In this document: positions 30,548 to 38,209 of the stretch, piece by piece
Layout: each line of letters starts with the position of its first letter
Numbering within the stretch: the stretch's first letter is position 1
Source of the DNA: Enterobacter huaxiensis
GTDB lineage: Bacteria; Pseudomonadota; Gammaproteobacteria; Enterobacterales; Enterobacteriaceae
Assembly (NCBI RefSeq): GCF_003594935.2
Contig: NZ_CP043342.1
Coordinates: forward strand, 4,588,001 to 4,652,000
Direction of reading: 5' to 3'
Length of the DNA: 64,000 nucleotides
The notes under the pieces: model-generated
Database searches by the model: none
Seen by the model: only the letters and a program-made list of their open reading frames with translations
What the model was told of the DNA's origin: nothing
Translations under genes and position numbers: made by a program

Positions 30548-32155
30548 TTATTCAACAGATACGTTTTCGAAGTGGTGTTTGCCCAGTGGATCAACCACGT
30601 AGCCCTTCACTTCTTTACGCACTGGCTCGTACACGGTGGAGTGAGCAACAATCAGCGCCGGAGCCTGATCGTGCATTACAACCTGAGCTTGCTTGTACAG
30701 TTCAATACGTTTGTTGTGATCGTCGGTCGCACGCGCCGGCTGGATCAGGTCTTCAAACGGCTTGTAGCACCAGCGAGAGTAGTTGGAACCATCTTTTGCT
30801 GCCGCGCAGCTGAACAGGGTGGCGAAGAAGTTGTCCGGATCCCCATTGTCACCGGTCCAGCCCATCATCACAGCCTGGTGCTCGCCCGCTTTGGCGCGCT
30901 TCAGATATTCGCCCCACTCGTAGGTCACAATCTTGGCCTGAACGCCGATCTTAGCCCAGTCAGCCTGAACCATTTCAGCCATGCGGCGGGCGTTCGGGTT
31001 GTATGGACGCTGAACGGGCATTGCCCACAGCTCAACGGTAAAGCCTTTATCCTGACCTGCTTCTTTCAGCAGCGCTTTCGCTTTCTCAGGATCGTAGGTG
31101 TAGTCCTTGATGTCGTCGTTATAGCCCCACATAGTTGGTGGGATCAGGTTCTTGGCAGCAACGCCAGCGCCCTGGTAAACGGCTTTGATAATCGCTTCTT
31201 TGTTCACCGCGTAAGTCAGCGCCTGACGCACTTTCACGTCATCAAACGGTTTCTTCTCGGTGTTGAAGGAGAGATAGCCCACGTTCAGGCCCGCCTGCTC
31301 CAGCAGGTTGATGTTCTTGTCCTGCTTCATGCGAGCGATGTCAGCCGGGTTTGGATACGGCATAACCTGGCATTCGTTTTTCTGCAGTTTTGCATAACGC
31401 ACGGACGCATCTGGCGTGATGGAGAAGACCAGACGGTCGATCTGCGGCTTGGTGCCCCAGTAGCCTTCAAACGCTTTGTACAGAATACGGGAGTCTTTCT
31501 GGTACTGCAGAAGCTGGAACGGGCCGGTACCGATTGGGTTCAGGTCCACTTTCTCTGGGGTGCCGGCTTTCAGCATGTTGTCCGCATATTCTTTAGACAG
31601 AACAGAGGCGAAGTCCATTGCCAGGTCGGCCAGGAATGGGGCTTCCGGACGAGACAGCACGAACTGAACGGTGTTGTCGTCCACTTTCTTCACTTCGGTG
31701 ATCAGGTCTGGCAGACCCATCCCTTCGAAGTATTCATAGCTGCCGCCGGAGACTTTATGGTACGGGTTCTGGGCATTTTTCTGACGGTCAAAAGAGAACA
31801 CAACGTCGTCGGCGTTAAAGTCGCGCGTTGGTTTGAATTCTTTGTTGTCCTGCCACTTCACACCCTGACGCAGGTGGAAAGTGTAAGTTTTGCCGTCTTC
31901 GCTGATTTCCCATTTCTCGGCCAGACCCGGAATCACTTCCGTGGTACCGGTTTTGAATTCAACCAGACGGTTATAGATTGGTACTGAGCTAGCGTCGTAC
32001 GTTGTACCAGAGGTAAAGAGCTGTGGGTTAAAGCCTTCCGGCGAGCCTTCAGAACAGTAAACCAGGGTTTTTGCCTGTACGCTTGCTGCCACGGTCATAG
32101 CCACCAGGCTCAGACCAAGCTTCAGCATCCCTGACTTCTTCAAGGAAATACTCAT
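30548..32155 (-). CDS. dppA: Periplasmic dipeptide-binding protein DppA
   Basis: DppA binds di- and tripeptides in the periplasm, delivers them to DppBC and acts in peptide chemotaxis. The 535-residue precursor has a signal peptide of 28 residues ending SVQA before KTLVYCSEG. The rest is a family-5 solute-binding protein (EVIPGLAEKWEISEDGKTYTF). It leads dppABCDF and has a long leader with a C/A-rich segment that fits GcvB control. Two Cys pairs in the mature protein can form disulfides. Confidence 0.98.
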   Translation of the reverse strand: MSISLKKSGMLKLGLSLVAMTVAASVQAKTLVYCSEGSPEGFNPQLFTSGTTYDASSVPIYNRLVEFKTGTTEVIPGLAEKWEISEDGKTYTFHLRQGVKWQDNKEFKPTRDFNADDVVFSFDRQKNAQNPYHKVSGGSYEYFEGMGLPDLITEVKKVDDNTVQFVLSRPEAPFLADLAMDFASVLSKEYADNMLKAGTPEKVDLNPIGTGPFQLLQYQKDSRILYKAFEGYWGTKPQIDRLVFSITPDASVRYAKLQKNECQVMPYPNPADIARMKQDKNINLLEQAGLNVGYLSFNTEKKPFDDVKVRQALTYAVNKEAIIKAVYQGAGVAAKNLIPPTMWGYNDDIKDYTYDPEKAKALLKEAGQDKGFTVELWAMPVQRPYNPNARRMAEMVQADWAKIGVQAKIVTYEWGEYLKRAKAGEHQAVMMGWTGDNGDPDNFFATLFSCAAAKDGSNYSRWCYKPFEDLIQPARATDDHNKRIELYKQAQVVMHDQAPALIVAHSTVYEPVRKEVKGYVVDPLGKHHFENVSVE

Positions 32156-32736
32156 TATTCTGCTCCAATGTGATGTTTTGCTTTGTTGTGTTACGCCGCC
32201 TGACCTTTATTTATTTTTTACCCGGTCTGGTCGGTGGTGCCCGAAGGCGTTAAAGGGATGGAGAATCCTTTCAGAAGAGCGTTTGAGTTGCAGCGCAGAT
32301 CGTCCCTGAAATGCCCCTCATGCCCTACAATCTGTCAACAGAATGTGAAAACGTCAATACAGGTGACGGGGATTTACGCGGAGTGTGAGAAACCGCAAAC
32401 AAAGATTAAAAAAACCTTCCGCCCCCGTTTTCAGCAGGGAAATTTATGCTACTCGTCATGTTGTAGCACAATTATCTTCATATTTCGCAACATCCAGTGA
32501 TTAACTTTTATTCAGAATGGGTAAATTTTCTTGCAGAACGGTGATTATCTGAGCACTAAATACCGCGAACGTTAAAACGCACAGCGAAAAATGCTGAGGT
32601 TATCCATAAGCAACGCGAAAAAAGATCAATCCATATATAAAAAAATACAATGGATAATGTCACAAAATCGTTAACAGGCAGGGAGAAGCAGGTGTAAGGG
32701 GCATTTTGGTGAATCTGGCTGGCTAACGCCATAATG
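32156..32736 (-). promoter_or_regulatory. dppA leader and upstream region
   Basis: No gene is supported in these 581 bases. Minus-strand -35 TTGACG (32357-32352) is followed after 17 bases by a weak -10 CAGATT (32334-32329), giving a leader near 165 bases, the length known for E. coli dppA. The stretch 32174-32190 reads CACAACAAAGCAAAACA on the minus strand, the C/A-rich type bound by the GU-rich R1 region of GcvB RNA. The distal part is AT-rich without further signals I can name. Confidence 0.5.
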
Positions 32737-32770
32737 CAAAAAGGGCTAACCTTGCGGTTAGCCCTTTTTT
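32737..32770 (-). terminator. Terminator of the tRNA-Pro gene
   Basis: GGGCTAACC and GGTTAGCCC arms with T runs on both sides lie 6 bases beyond the tRNA 3' end. Confidence 0.8.
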
Positions 32771-32775
32771 AAATG

Positions 32776-32852
32776 TGGTCGGCGAGAGAGGATTCGAACC
32801 TCCGACCCACTGGTCCCAAACCAGTTGCGCTACCAAGCTGCGCTACTCGCCG
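32776..32852 (-). tRNA. tRNA-Pro (anticodon UGG) at the proK locus
   Basis: The 77-base cloverleaf has encoded CCA. The anticodon stem ACTGG/CCAGT encloses the loop TTTGGGA, so positions 34-36 are TGG. In E. coli the tRNA between dppA and eptB is proK with CGG; the present gene instead has the arms I know from proM (UGG). I therefore give no locus symbol. It has its own terminator and looks intact. Confidence 0.92.
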
Positions 32853-32943
32853 AATGCGGAGCGCATCTTACTGCTGGGGTGCGCCCCCGTCAATCCCTTA
32901 ATTTAAAAAAGCGATTCAACTGGCGATATTCTCGCCAGCCGCG

Positions 32944-34635
32944 CTATTGCGCGGCTTTATTGGTGCTTTCAGGGAGCTTACACCAGTTGTTATTTTCGTT
33001 AATTCCACCGTTCGGGGAGGTATAGCCCAGGCAGCCCATAATGGTGTCGTACAGCTCAACGTGACGACGTGGCACCTTCATCTCCGCCTCTTTCTTAAGG
33101 TGGTCAAACATCTTCGCTTTTTCCGGGTCTTGCAGATACGAATCAGACATCCATACCATCATTGGCACACGGAACTGCTCCGGTGGCGCCATCTTGCGCG
33201 GCGTACCGTGCAGGTGCTCAAATTCATTGATGGACTCGCCGTGGTCCGCCGCATAAAACACGATCGCTTTCTTATCGCGTACCTGGTCAATAACAGACTT
33301 GATAAAGTGATCGACATACATGACGGAGTTGTCATAGGAGTTAATCAACTGCTCTTTGGTACAGTCTTTATCCACGCCAAGACACTCCGGCGTCCATTTA
33401 GCGAAGCTACGCGGGTAACGCTGGGTGTAGTTATAGTGAGACCCTTTGGTATGCAGGATAACCATATGCTTACCGTCCGGGTTACCGTTTAACGAGTTTT
33501 TCATCTCGTCGATTAACAGCATGTCATCCACCGGTTTGCCACGGTTGCGCGGCTCCGCGCCAATCTGCTCACGGTACGCGATATTCTTCGCCATGGTGTT
33601 GCTGTAGAACCACATCTCGCTTTGCATTGCATACAGGTCAGAGGTGAATCCGAGCTGATGCAGCACGGAGAAGACGTTCTGCTCTTTAAGGGTTCGCTGC
33701 GGGTTATCATCCGCCCCGCCTTCGCGCACGAACATGCAGCGCAGAGAGAGCTTGGTGGCGGTGTCACAGGAGTAGCCACGGTAGGCGACCAGGTTTTTCT
33801 CCTGCGCCAGCTCCGGGGTGGTGTCACGGTCATAACCCAGGATACCCATGTGATCCCAGCGGGTCGTTTCGCCGATAATAAAGATAACGTAGGTATCATC
33901 GATATCTTTCGGCGCCTCGTAGGTAAACTTCTTCGCCGGGTTCATCAACGATTTGTTATCAGAGGATTCATCCACCTGCGCCCAGGCATATAACCCCAAC
34001 GCGGAAATCCAGTTGGACGGCAGATAGGAGTTCGCCACCACGCCGCCATAGCTTGGCATATCAACGCCTGAGGTACGCTCATCGTTCCTCTGCTTCACTT
34101 CCAGCAGACGGATAGGCCCCCAGACCATCAGCCCGGCCAGCAGAACGACGGCAACGCTTCTGAAACGCTTGCCAGGGGTGCGGATCTGGTGTACCAGGGT
34201 ATAGCGGCAGCGGTTGCTCCAGATGAGCAGCAGCGGCAAGGCGCTCACCGCCACCAGCCAGAGAATAAAGTGCAGGCCCACGACCTCTTTAGAGAGATCG
34301 ATATCCGTGGTCATCACCGAGGCAATAATGCCGTAGCCAATCACCACGTTCATAAAGGTCATGTAATAGCTGGCCCCAGCCGAGCACAGCACGATAAACG
34401 TTGCCAGCACGCGCCAGACGCGGCGGCCAAACAGTGTGAGAAGACGAAATAAGAAGAAGGTGACCAGTACCGCAGCGACCAATTCGACAACCGCTGCAAT
34501 TCCTTTCCAGACGGTAAAATCTTGCGCGTAACCGTCAAACCGACGGAAAAACACTGCGCCATTCATAAACAGGCCGATGTACAACGCCAGCAAAAAGCAG
34601 AGCTTTTGTTGCGCCATCGATTTAATGTATTTCAT
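32944..34635 (-). CDS. eptB: Kdo phosphoethanolamine transferase EptB
   Basis: EptB adds phosphoethanolamine to the outer Kdo of lipopolysaccharide from the periplasmic side. The 563-residue length equals E. coli. Five membrane segments occupy the first 175 residues. The sulfatase-fold domain has E256 and the nucleophile T257 in GETTRWDHMG, plus the metal motif ADHGES. Several cysteines (such as CDTATKLSLRC) can form the disulfides typical of the family. The E. coli gene is controlled by sigma-E and MgrR RNA; I could not see either site with confidence. Confidence 0.96.
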   Translation of the reverse strand: MKYIKSMAQQKLCFLLALYIGLFMNGAVFFRRFDGYAQDFTVWKGIAAVVELVAAVLVTFFLFRLLTLFGRRVWRVLATFIVLCSAGASYYMTFMNVVIGYGIIASVMTTDIDLSKEVVGLHFILWLVAVSALPLLLIWSNRCRYTLVHQIRTPGKRFRSVAVVLLAGLMVWGPIRLLEVKQRNDERTSGVDMPSYGGVVANSYLPSNWISALGLYAWAQVDESSDNKSLMNPAKKFTYEAPKDIDDTYVIFIIGETTRWDHMGILGYDRDTTPELAQEKNLVAYRGYSCDTATKLSLRCMFVREGGADDNPQRTLKEQNVFSVLHQLGFTSDLYAMQSEMWFYSNTMAKNIAYREQIGAEPRNRGKPVDDMLLIDEMKNSLNGNPDGKHMVILHTKGSHYNYTQRYPRSFAKWTPECLGVDKDCTKEQLINSYDNSVMYVDHFIKSVIDQVRDKKAIVFYAADHGESINEFEHLHGTPRKMAPPEQFRVPMMVWMSDSYLQDPEKAKMFDHLKKEAEMKVPRRHVELYDTIMGCLGYTSPNGGINENNNWCKLPESTNKAAQ

Positions 34636-34860
34636 GCAAGCTACCCGGAAAAAGGGACAGTACCACCGCCCACCGCAATATATAAAGTGGACAGATTAGA
34701 TATACGCTCAGGGGATCGTTATAAGAAACGTCTACAAGCGTGGTAAGTAGACCACAGGGAAAGGAAAAAGTGGCAGCAGAGAATGTGATCGGTACAGTTT
34801 TTTACAAAAAGAAGATCCGGAAGCAGACAATTTCGCCTGACGCTCGGTTTTAAAGACAAT

Positions 34861-34886
34861 AAAAAGGCCGGTATTCCGGCCTTTTT
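34861..34886 (-). terminator. Terminator after yhjX
   Basis: AAAAAGGCCGG-TATT-CCGGCCTTTTT is an 11-base-pair perfect hairpin 10 bases beyond the yhjX stop and usable in both directions. Confidence 0.85.
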
Positions 34887-34895
34887 AAATTCGCA

Positions 34896-36098
34896 CTATG
34901 CATGCGCTTCTTTATACACTTCGCGCTGCGGCTGGCGAATAGTGGTCGACAGCGCCAGCGAGACGATCAGCAGGGCAAATATCACGCAGAAGGTCACATA
35001 GAACCCACCGAACAGCGAGGCAATCAGGGAACCACAGATGCTGCCAATCCCGAAGCCAAGATAGATGACACCGTAATTCTTCGCCAGATTGTTCAGCCCG
35101 AAGAACTCGCTCACCAGTGACGGGAAGACCGTAATGGTGCCGCCGAAGTTGAACGCCACGCAGGCGATTGCCGCAAAGAAGGTTGCTTCATTCAGCGGAG
35201 CAAACAGCAGTGCCGCCATGCCCACCAGGGAAACCACCTGCCCGATAGTAATCACGCGGATGCGGGCAATTTTGTCAGACAGGATCCCCAGCACCAGACG
35301 ACCAGAGAGGTTGGCAATAGAGATAACCGTCACCGCATTCGCTGCCGTGGCCACATCCAGTTTCACCATACCCTGAGCGATATCTTTCGCCACGCCAATC
35401 ACATACAGTCCGCTCATGCAGGCCGTCAGGAACATAACCGCCAGCATCCAGTACTGCGGTTTACGCATGGACTGCGCGAGGGTGAAGTCATTCTCCACCA
35501 CGCCGTTAACGGATTTCACTTCCTGCTGCGGGGCATCTTTCATCAGAGTTGCTCCGAACAGAATCATCACCAGAACGATAACGCCCCAGATCATGAACGT
35601 TTTCTCAAGGCCAACGGACGCCAGCAGATGGGAGTCGATAAATTTAAAACCGAGGCTGCCCAGGCCGTAAGAACCGATGGCAAAAGCAGAGATCAATCCT
35701 TTACGCTCCGGGAACCATTTAACGCAGTTCGACAGCGTCAGCAGATAACCCGCACCGTCCGCCAGCCCCACCAGCACCCCGGCGCTCAGCCACAGCATCA
35801 TCAGGTTGCTGGAATGCGCCGTCAGGAAAAAGCCCAGCCCCAGCAGTATGCCGGACGCCATGGTCACACGCTTCACGCCAAAACGCTCCTGCAGCTTGCC
35901 CGCAATGGAAGACGAAATCGCCAGCCCCAGGCTCAGCAGGCCGAAGGAGAACGCCACCTGGCTGACCGGTGCACCGAGCTTATCGGATAGTGCACTGTTA
36001 AACAGGCTCCAGGTGTAGACCGAGCCCAGCGCAAACTGGGTAACGATGGTGCCGAAGAGTGTCAGCCAGCGCGTGCGGTTATAGGTTGAAGTATTCAT
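34896..36098 (-). CDS. yhjX: MFS pyruvate transporter YhjX
   Basis: YhjX is an inner-membrane major-facilitator protein induced by the pyruvate-sensing YpdA/YpdB system in E. coli. The 400-residue protein has 12 membrane segments and starts MNTSTYNRTRWLTLFG; a reading frame continuing 53 codons upstream crosses the regulatory site and was rejected. The MFS motif GKLQERFGVKR follows the second segment. A twin YpdB-type box lies 85-115 bases upstream. Confidence 0.95.
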   Translation of the reverse strand: MNTSTYNRTRWLTLFGTIVTQFALGSVYTWSLFNSALSDKLGAPVSQVAFSFGLLSLGLAISSSIAGKLQERFGVKRVTMASGILLGLGFFLTAHSSNLMMLWLSAGVLVGLADGAGYLLTLSNCVKWFPERKGLISAFAIGSYGLGSLGFKFIDSHLLASVGLEKTFMIWGVIVLVMILFGATLMKDAPQQEVKSVNGVVENDFTLAQSMRKPQYWMLAVMFLTACMSGLYVIGVAKDIAQGMVKLDVATAANAVTVISIANLSGRLVLGILSDKIARIRVITIGQVVSLVGMAALLFAPLNEATFFAAIACVAFNFGGTITVFPSLVSEFFGLNNLAKNYGVIYLGFGIGSICGSLIASLFGGFYVTFCVIFALLIVSLALSTTIRQPQREVYKEAHA

Positions 36099-36181
36099 GG
36101 CAGTTGTCCTGCAAGAGAAATTAAGGGAATTCGCTGAGGACAACGATAAACAAAACCTTAATTCTCCTGGGGGAAAACGGC

Positions 36182-36212
36182 ATGAAATGCAGGAGGAACG
36201 GAATGAAATGCC
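36182..36212 (-). promoter_or_regulatory. Tandem YpdB-type binding site upstream of yhjX
   Basis: On the minus strand GGCATTTCAT (36212-36203) and TGCATTTCAT (36191-36182) are direct repeats with 11 bases between them. This equals the YpdB site known at E. coli yhjX (two such repeats, N11), with one mismatch in the second copy. Confidence 0.8.
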
Positions 36213-36336
36213 TGGAATCGGGAATGAATGACCTTGCCGGAGAATGAAGCGAAGCACTGTTAGTGGTTACTATCGCTGCATCCCCCGCCAATATTGTTCT
36301 CTAGATGTTAAAACATCGTTTAAAAAAGTCACATCT

Positions 36337-37044
36337 CTAAAATTTTGCACTGACGCCGAGGGTGTACATAAACTCTTCACCCATCGTGGTGTTATCTGCC
36401 TGAGCCAGCGAAGCATAGGCCGCCATATGCGAGGTAAAAGGCATATCGGTGCCCACCGTGACGTCCATCCAGTTGCTGTATTGTGCCGGCACTGGCGTCT
36501 GCGGCATACCGAACTGGGATTTCCACTGATTTTCGCCAAACTGCTGGTTATAGCTTATCTGTGCCCAGGGACGGAGCGCGCCATACTGCGTATCAACGCG
36601 CCAGCCCAGAGAACTGACGCTGGCATGCCAGAGCGGATCGGTAAGCGACTGTGTTGTCACCGTATCGCCATACTCGTTAATCATGGCAGGTGCAGAACCA
36701 TCGTAGCGCCATGCCATCACCGGCCCGGTGGTTACATGCCCCGACACCGGGATATTCCAGCCCACGCTCATCGTACCGGACGCATCCGCCGCCGCGCCTG
36801 ACGGCAGGTTCAGCGAAAAGCCAGCGGCGTTCTGCGACGTGTTAATACGTTCTGCAAGAATATCTTCATAACGCGGTTGGTGATCGGCGTCCCATGTATA
36901 GCGTTCCGCCGTATTACTTTGTGCATCTGAAACGATATATTCCTGTTGCCAGGCATAAGCTGTGCTACAAAAAAGCGAACACACTGAGATGCCCACCAGG
37001 CCTGAAAAAGCATGGCGACCACTGATTTTTTTTATCATCATCAA
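36337..37044 (-). CDS. yhjY: YhjY-like outer-membrane beta-barrel protein
   Basis: Probable outer-membrane protein of the autotransporter-barrel type; function unknown. The 235-residue precursor has a signal peptide ending AYA near residue 31. Alternating strands follow, and the chain ends in Phe, the usual C-terminal signature for barrel insertion. Three ATGs in a row (37044, 37041, 37038) leave the exact start open; GGAG lies upstream of the first. Assignment to yhjY rests on location between yhjX and tag and on size. Confidence 0.7.
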   Translation of the reverse strand: MMMIKKISGRHAFSGLVGISVCSLFCSTAYAWQQEYIVSDAQSNTAERYTWDADHQPRYEDILAERINTSQNAAGFSLNLPSGAAADASGTMSVGWNIPVSGHVTTGPVMAWRYDGSAPAMINEYGDTVTTQSLTDPLWHASVSSLGWRVDTQYGALRPWAQISYNQQFGENQWKSQFGMPQTPVPAQYSNWMDVTVGTDMPFTSHMAAYASLAQADNTTMGEEFMYTLGVSAKF

Positions 37045-37203
37045 AGCGACTCCAGAAAGAGCCGAATTCGGCGATATTAGTCATTGTTTGAAAAGAGGTA
37101 TGAGGGCGTATAGCCCTGTATTAACTATTGTCTCTTTAGCAGGCACGTCAAGCCAGACAGTTTGAAAATTTTGCGAATACCGTATCATTAAGGGAGATAA
37201 CCT

Positions 37204-37785
37204 ATGCAACGTTGCGGCTGGGTAAGCCAGGATCAGCTTTATATCGACTATCACGACCAGGAATGGGGCGTGCCGGAAACCGACGGTAAAAAACTCTTTG
37301 AGATGATCTGCCTGGAAGGTCAGCAGGCCGGGCTATCGTGGATTACCGTTCTGAAAAAGCGTGAAAATTACCGCCGCGCCTTCCTCCAGTTTGATCCCTA
37401 TGCCGTCGCGGCAATGACCGAGGAGGATGTGGAAAGGCTGGTTCTGGACGCCGGTATTATCCGCCATCGCGGCAAAATTCAGGCCATCATCGGTAACGCG
37501 CGCGCCTGGCTGGCGATGGAGCAAAACGGCGAGCCGTTTGCAGAATTTGTCTGGTCCTTTGTGAATAACGATCCCCAGATTACTCAAGCCGCCACGCTGG
37601 CGGAGATCCCCACCTCAACTGCCGCCTCGGATGCACTCTCAAAAGCCCTCAAAAAGCGCGGATTTAAGTTTGTAGGCACGACCATCTGCTACTCCTTTAT
37701 GCAGGCCTGTGGTTTGGTCAATGACCACATCACGGGCTGCTTCTGTCACCCTGGGGGCCATCATGATCCGCAAATGGCAAAGTGA
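37204..37785 (+). CDS. tag: 3-methyladenine DNA glycosylase I
   Basis: Tag removes 3-methyladenine from DNA constitutively. The 193-residue protein is slightly longer than E. coli Tag (187). C4 and H17 at the N-terminus and the DHITGCFCH segment near the end form the zinc snap. E38 in LEGQQAGLSW lies in the base pocket. An AAGGGAG ribosome site precedes the ATG. It overlaps yiaC by 23 bases, so the two are cotranscribed. Confidence 0.97.
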   Translation: MQRCGWVSQDQLYIDYHDQEWGVPETDGKKLFEMICLEGQQAGLSWITVLKKRENYRRAFLQFDPYAVAAMTEEDVERLVLDAGIIRHRGKIQAIIGNARAWLAMEQNGEPFAEFVWSFVNNDPQITQAATLAEIPTSTAASDALSKALKKRGFKFVGTTICYSFMQACGLVNDHITGCFCHPGGHHDPQMAK

Positions 37786-38209
37786 GAATACCGAGCCGCT
37801 TCTGCGTTTATGGCTTGAAAGCACCACGGAAGCACACCCGTTTATTAACGCGGACTACTGGATAGAGAATGAAGCCATGGTGCGGGACGTGTATCTGCCC
37901 TCGGCGGAAACCTGGGTCTGGGAAGCGGACGGTAAGCCGCGCGGGTTTGTTAGCGTGATGCAGTCCCAGTTCGTCGGCGCGCTATTTGTTGCCCCGGATT
38001 TCATTGGAAAAGGGATCGGGCGTGCGCTGCTGAACCACGTTCAGCAGCACTACCCCTATTTAACCCTTGAGGTGTATCAGAAGAATGAGCGAGCAGTGAA
38101 TTTCTATCATGCACAGGGCTTTCGCATCGAAGACAGCGCCTGGCAGGATGATACCCACCACCCGACGTGGATTATGAGCTGGCAGGCGGATCAAACGCCG
38201 TTAAGGTAA
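37763..38209 (+). CDS. yiaC: GNAT acetyltransferase YiaC
   Basis: YiaC is a GNAT-fold acetyltransferase; in E. coli it acetylates protein lysines. The 148-residue protein starts MIRKWQSENTEP and has the acetyl-CoA loop FIGKGIGRALL at about 86-96 and the late motif NERAVNFYHAQGF, whose Tyr is the usual general acid. The ATG at 37763 was chosen by family length. Its last 38 bases overlap the 3' end of bisC on the other strand. Confidence 0.93.
   Translation: MIRKWQSENTEPLLRLWLESTTEAHPFINADYWIENEAMVRDVYLPSAETWVWEADGKPRGFVSVMQSQFVGALFVAPDFIGKGIGRALLNHVQQHYPYLTLEVYQKNERAVNFYHAQGFRIEDSAWQDDTHHPTWIMSWQADQTPLR

Noticed and set aside
30488..31987. 499-codon open frame antisense to dppA
   Set aside because: Mirror of the dppA reading frame; it starts in a repeat hairpin and has no signature of its own.
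32234..32500. 88-codon plus-strand frame opposite the dppA leader
   Set aside because: No ribosome site, unusual composition, and it lies over the dppA promoter region.
34636..34860. Search for a sigma-E promoter upstream of eptB
   Set aside because: No convincing GGAACTT and TCTGA pair at the right spacing was found.
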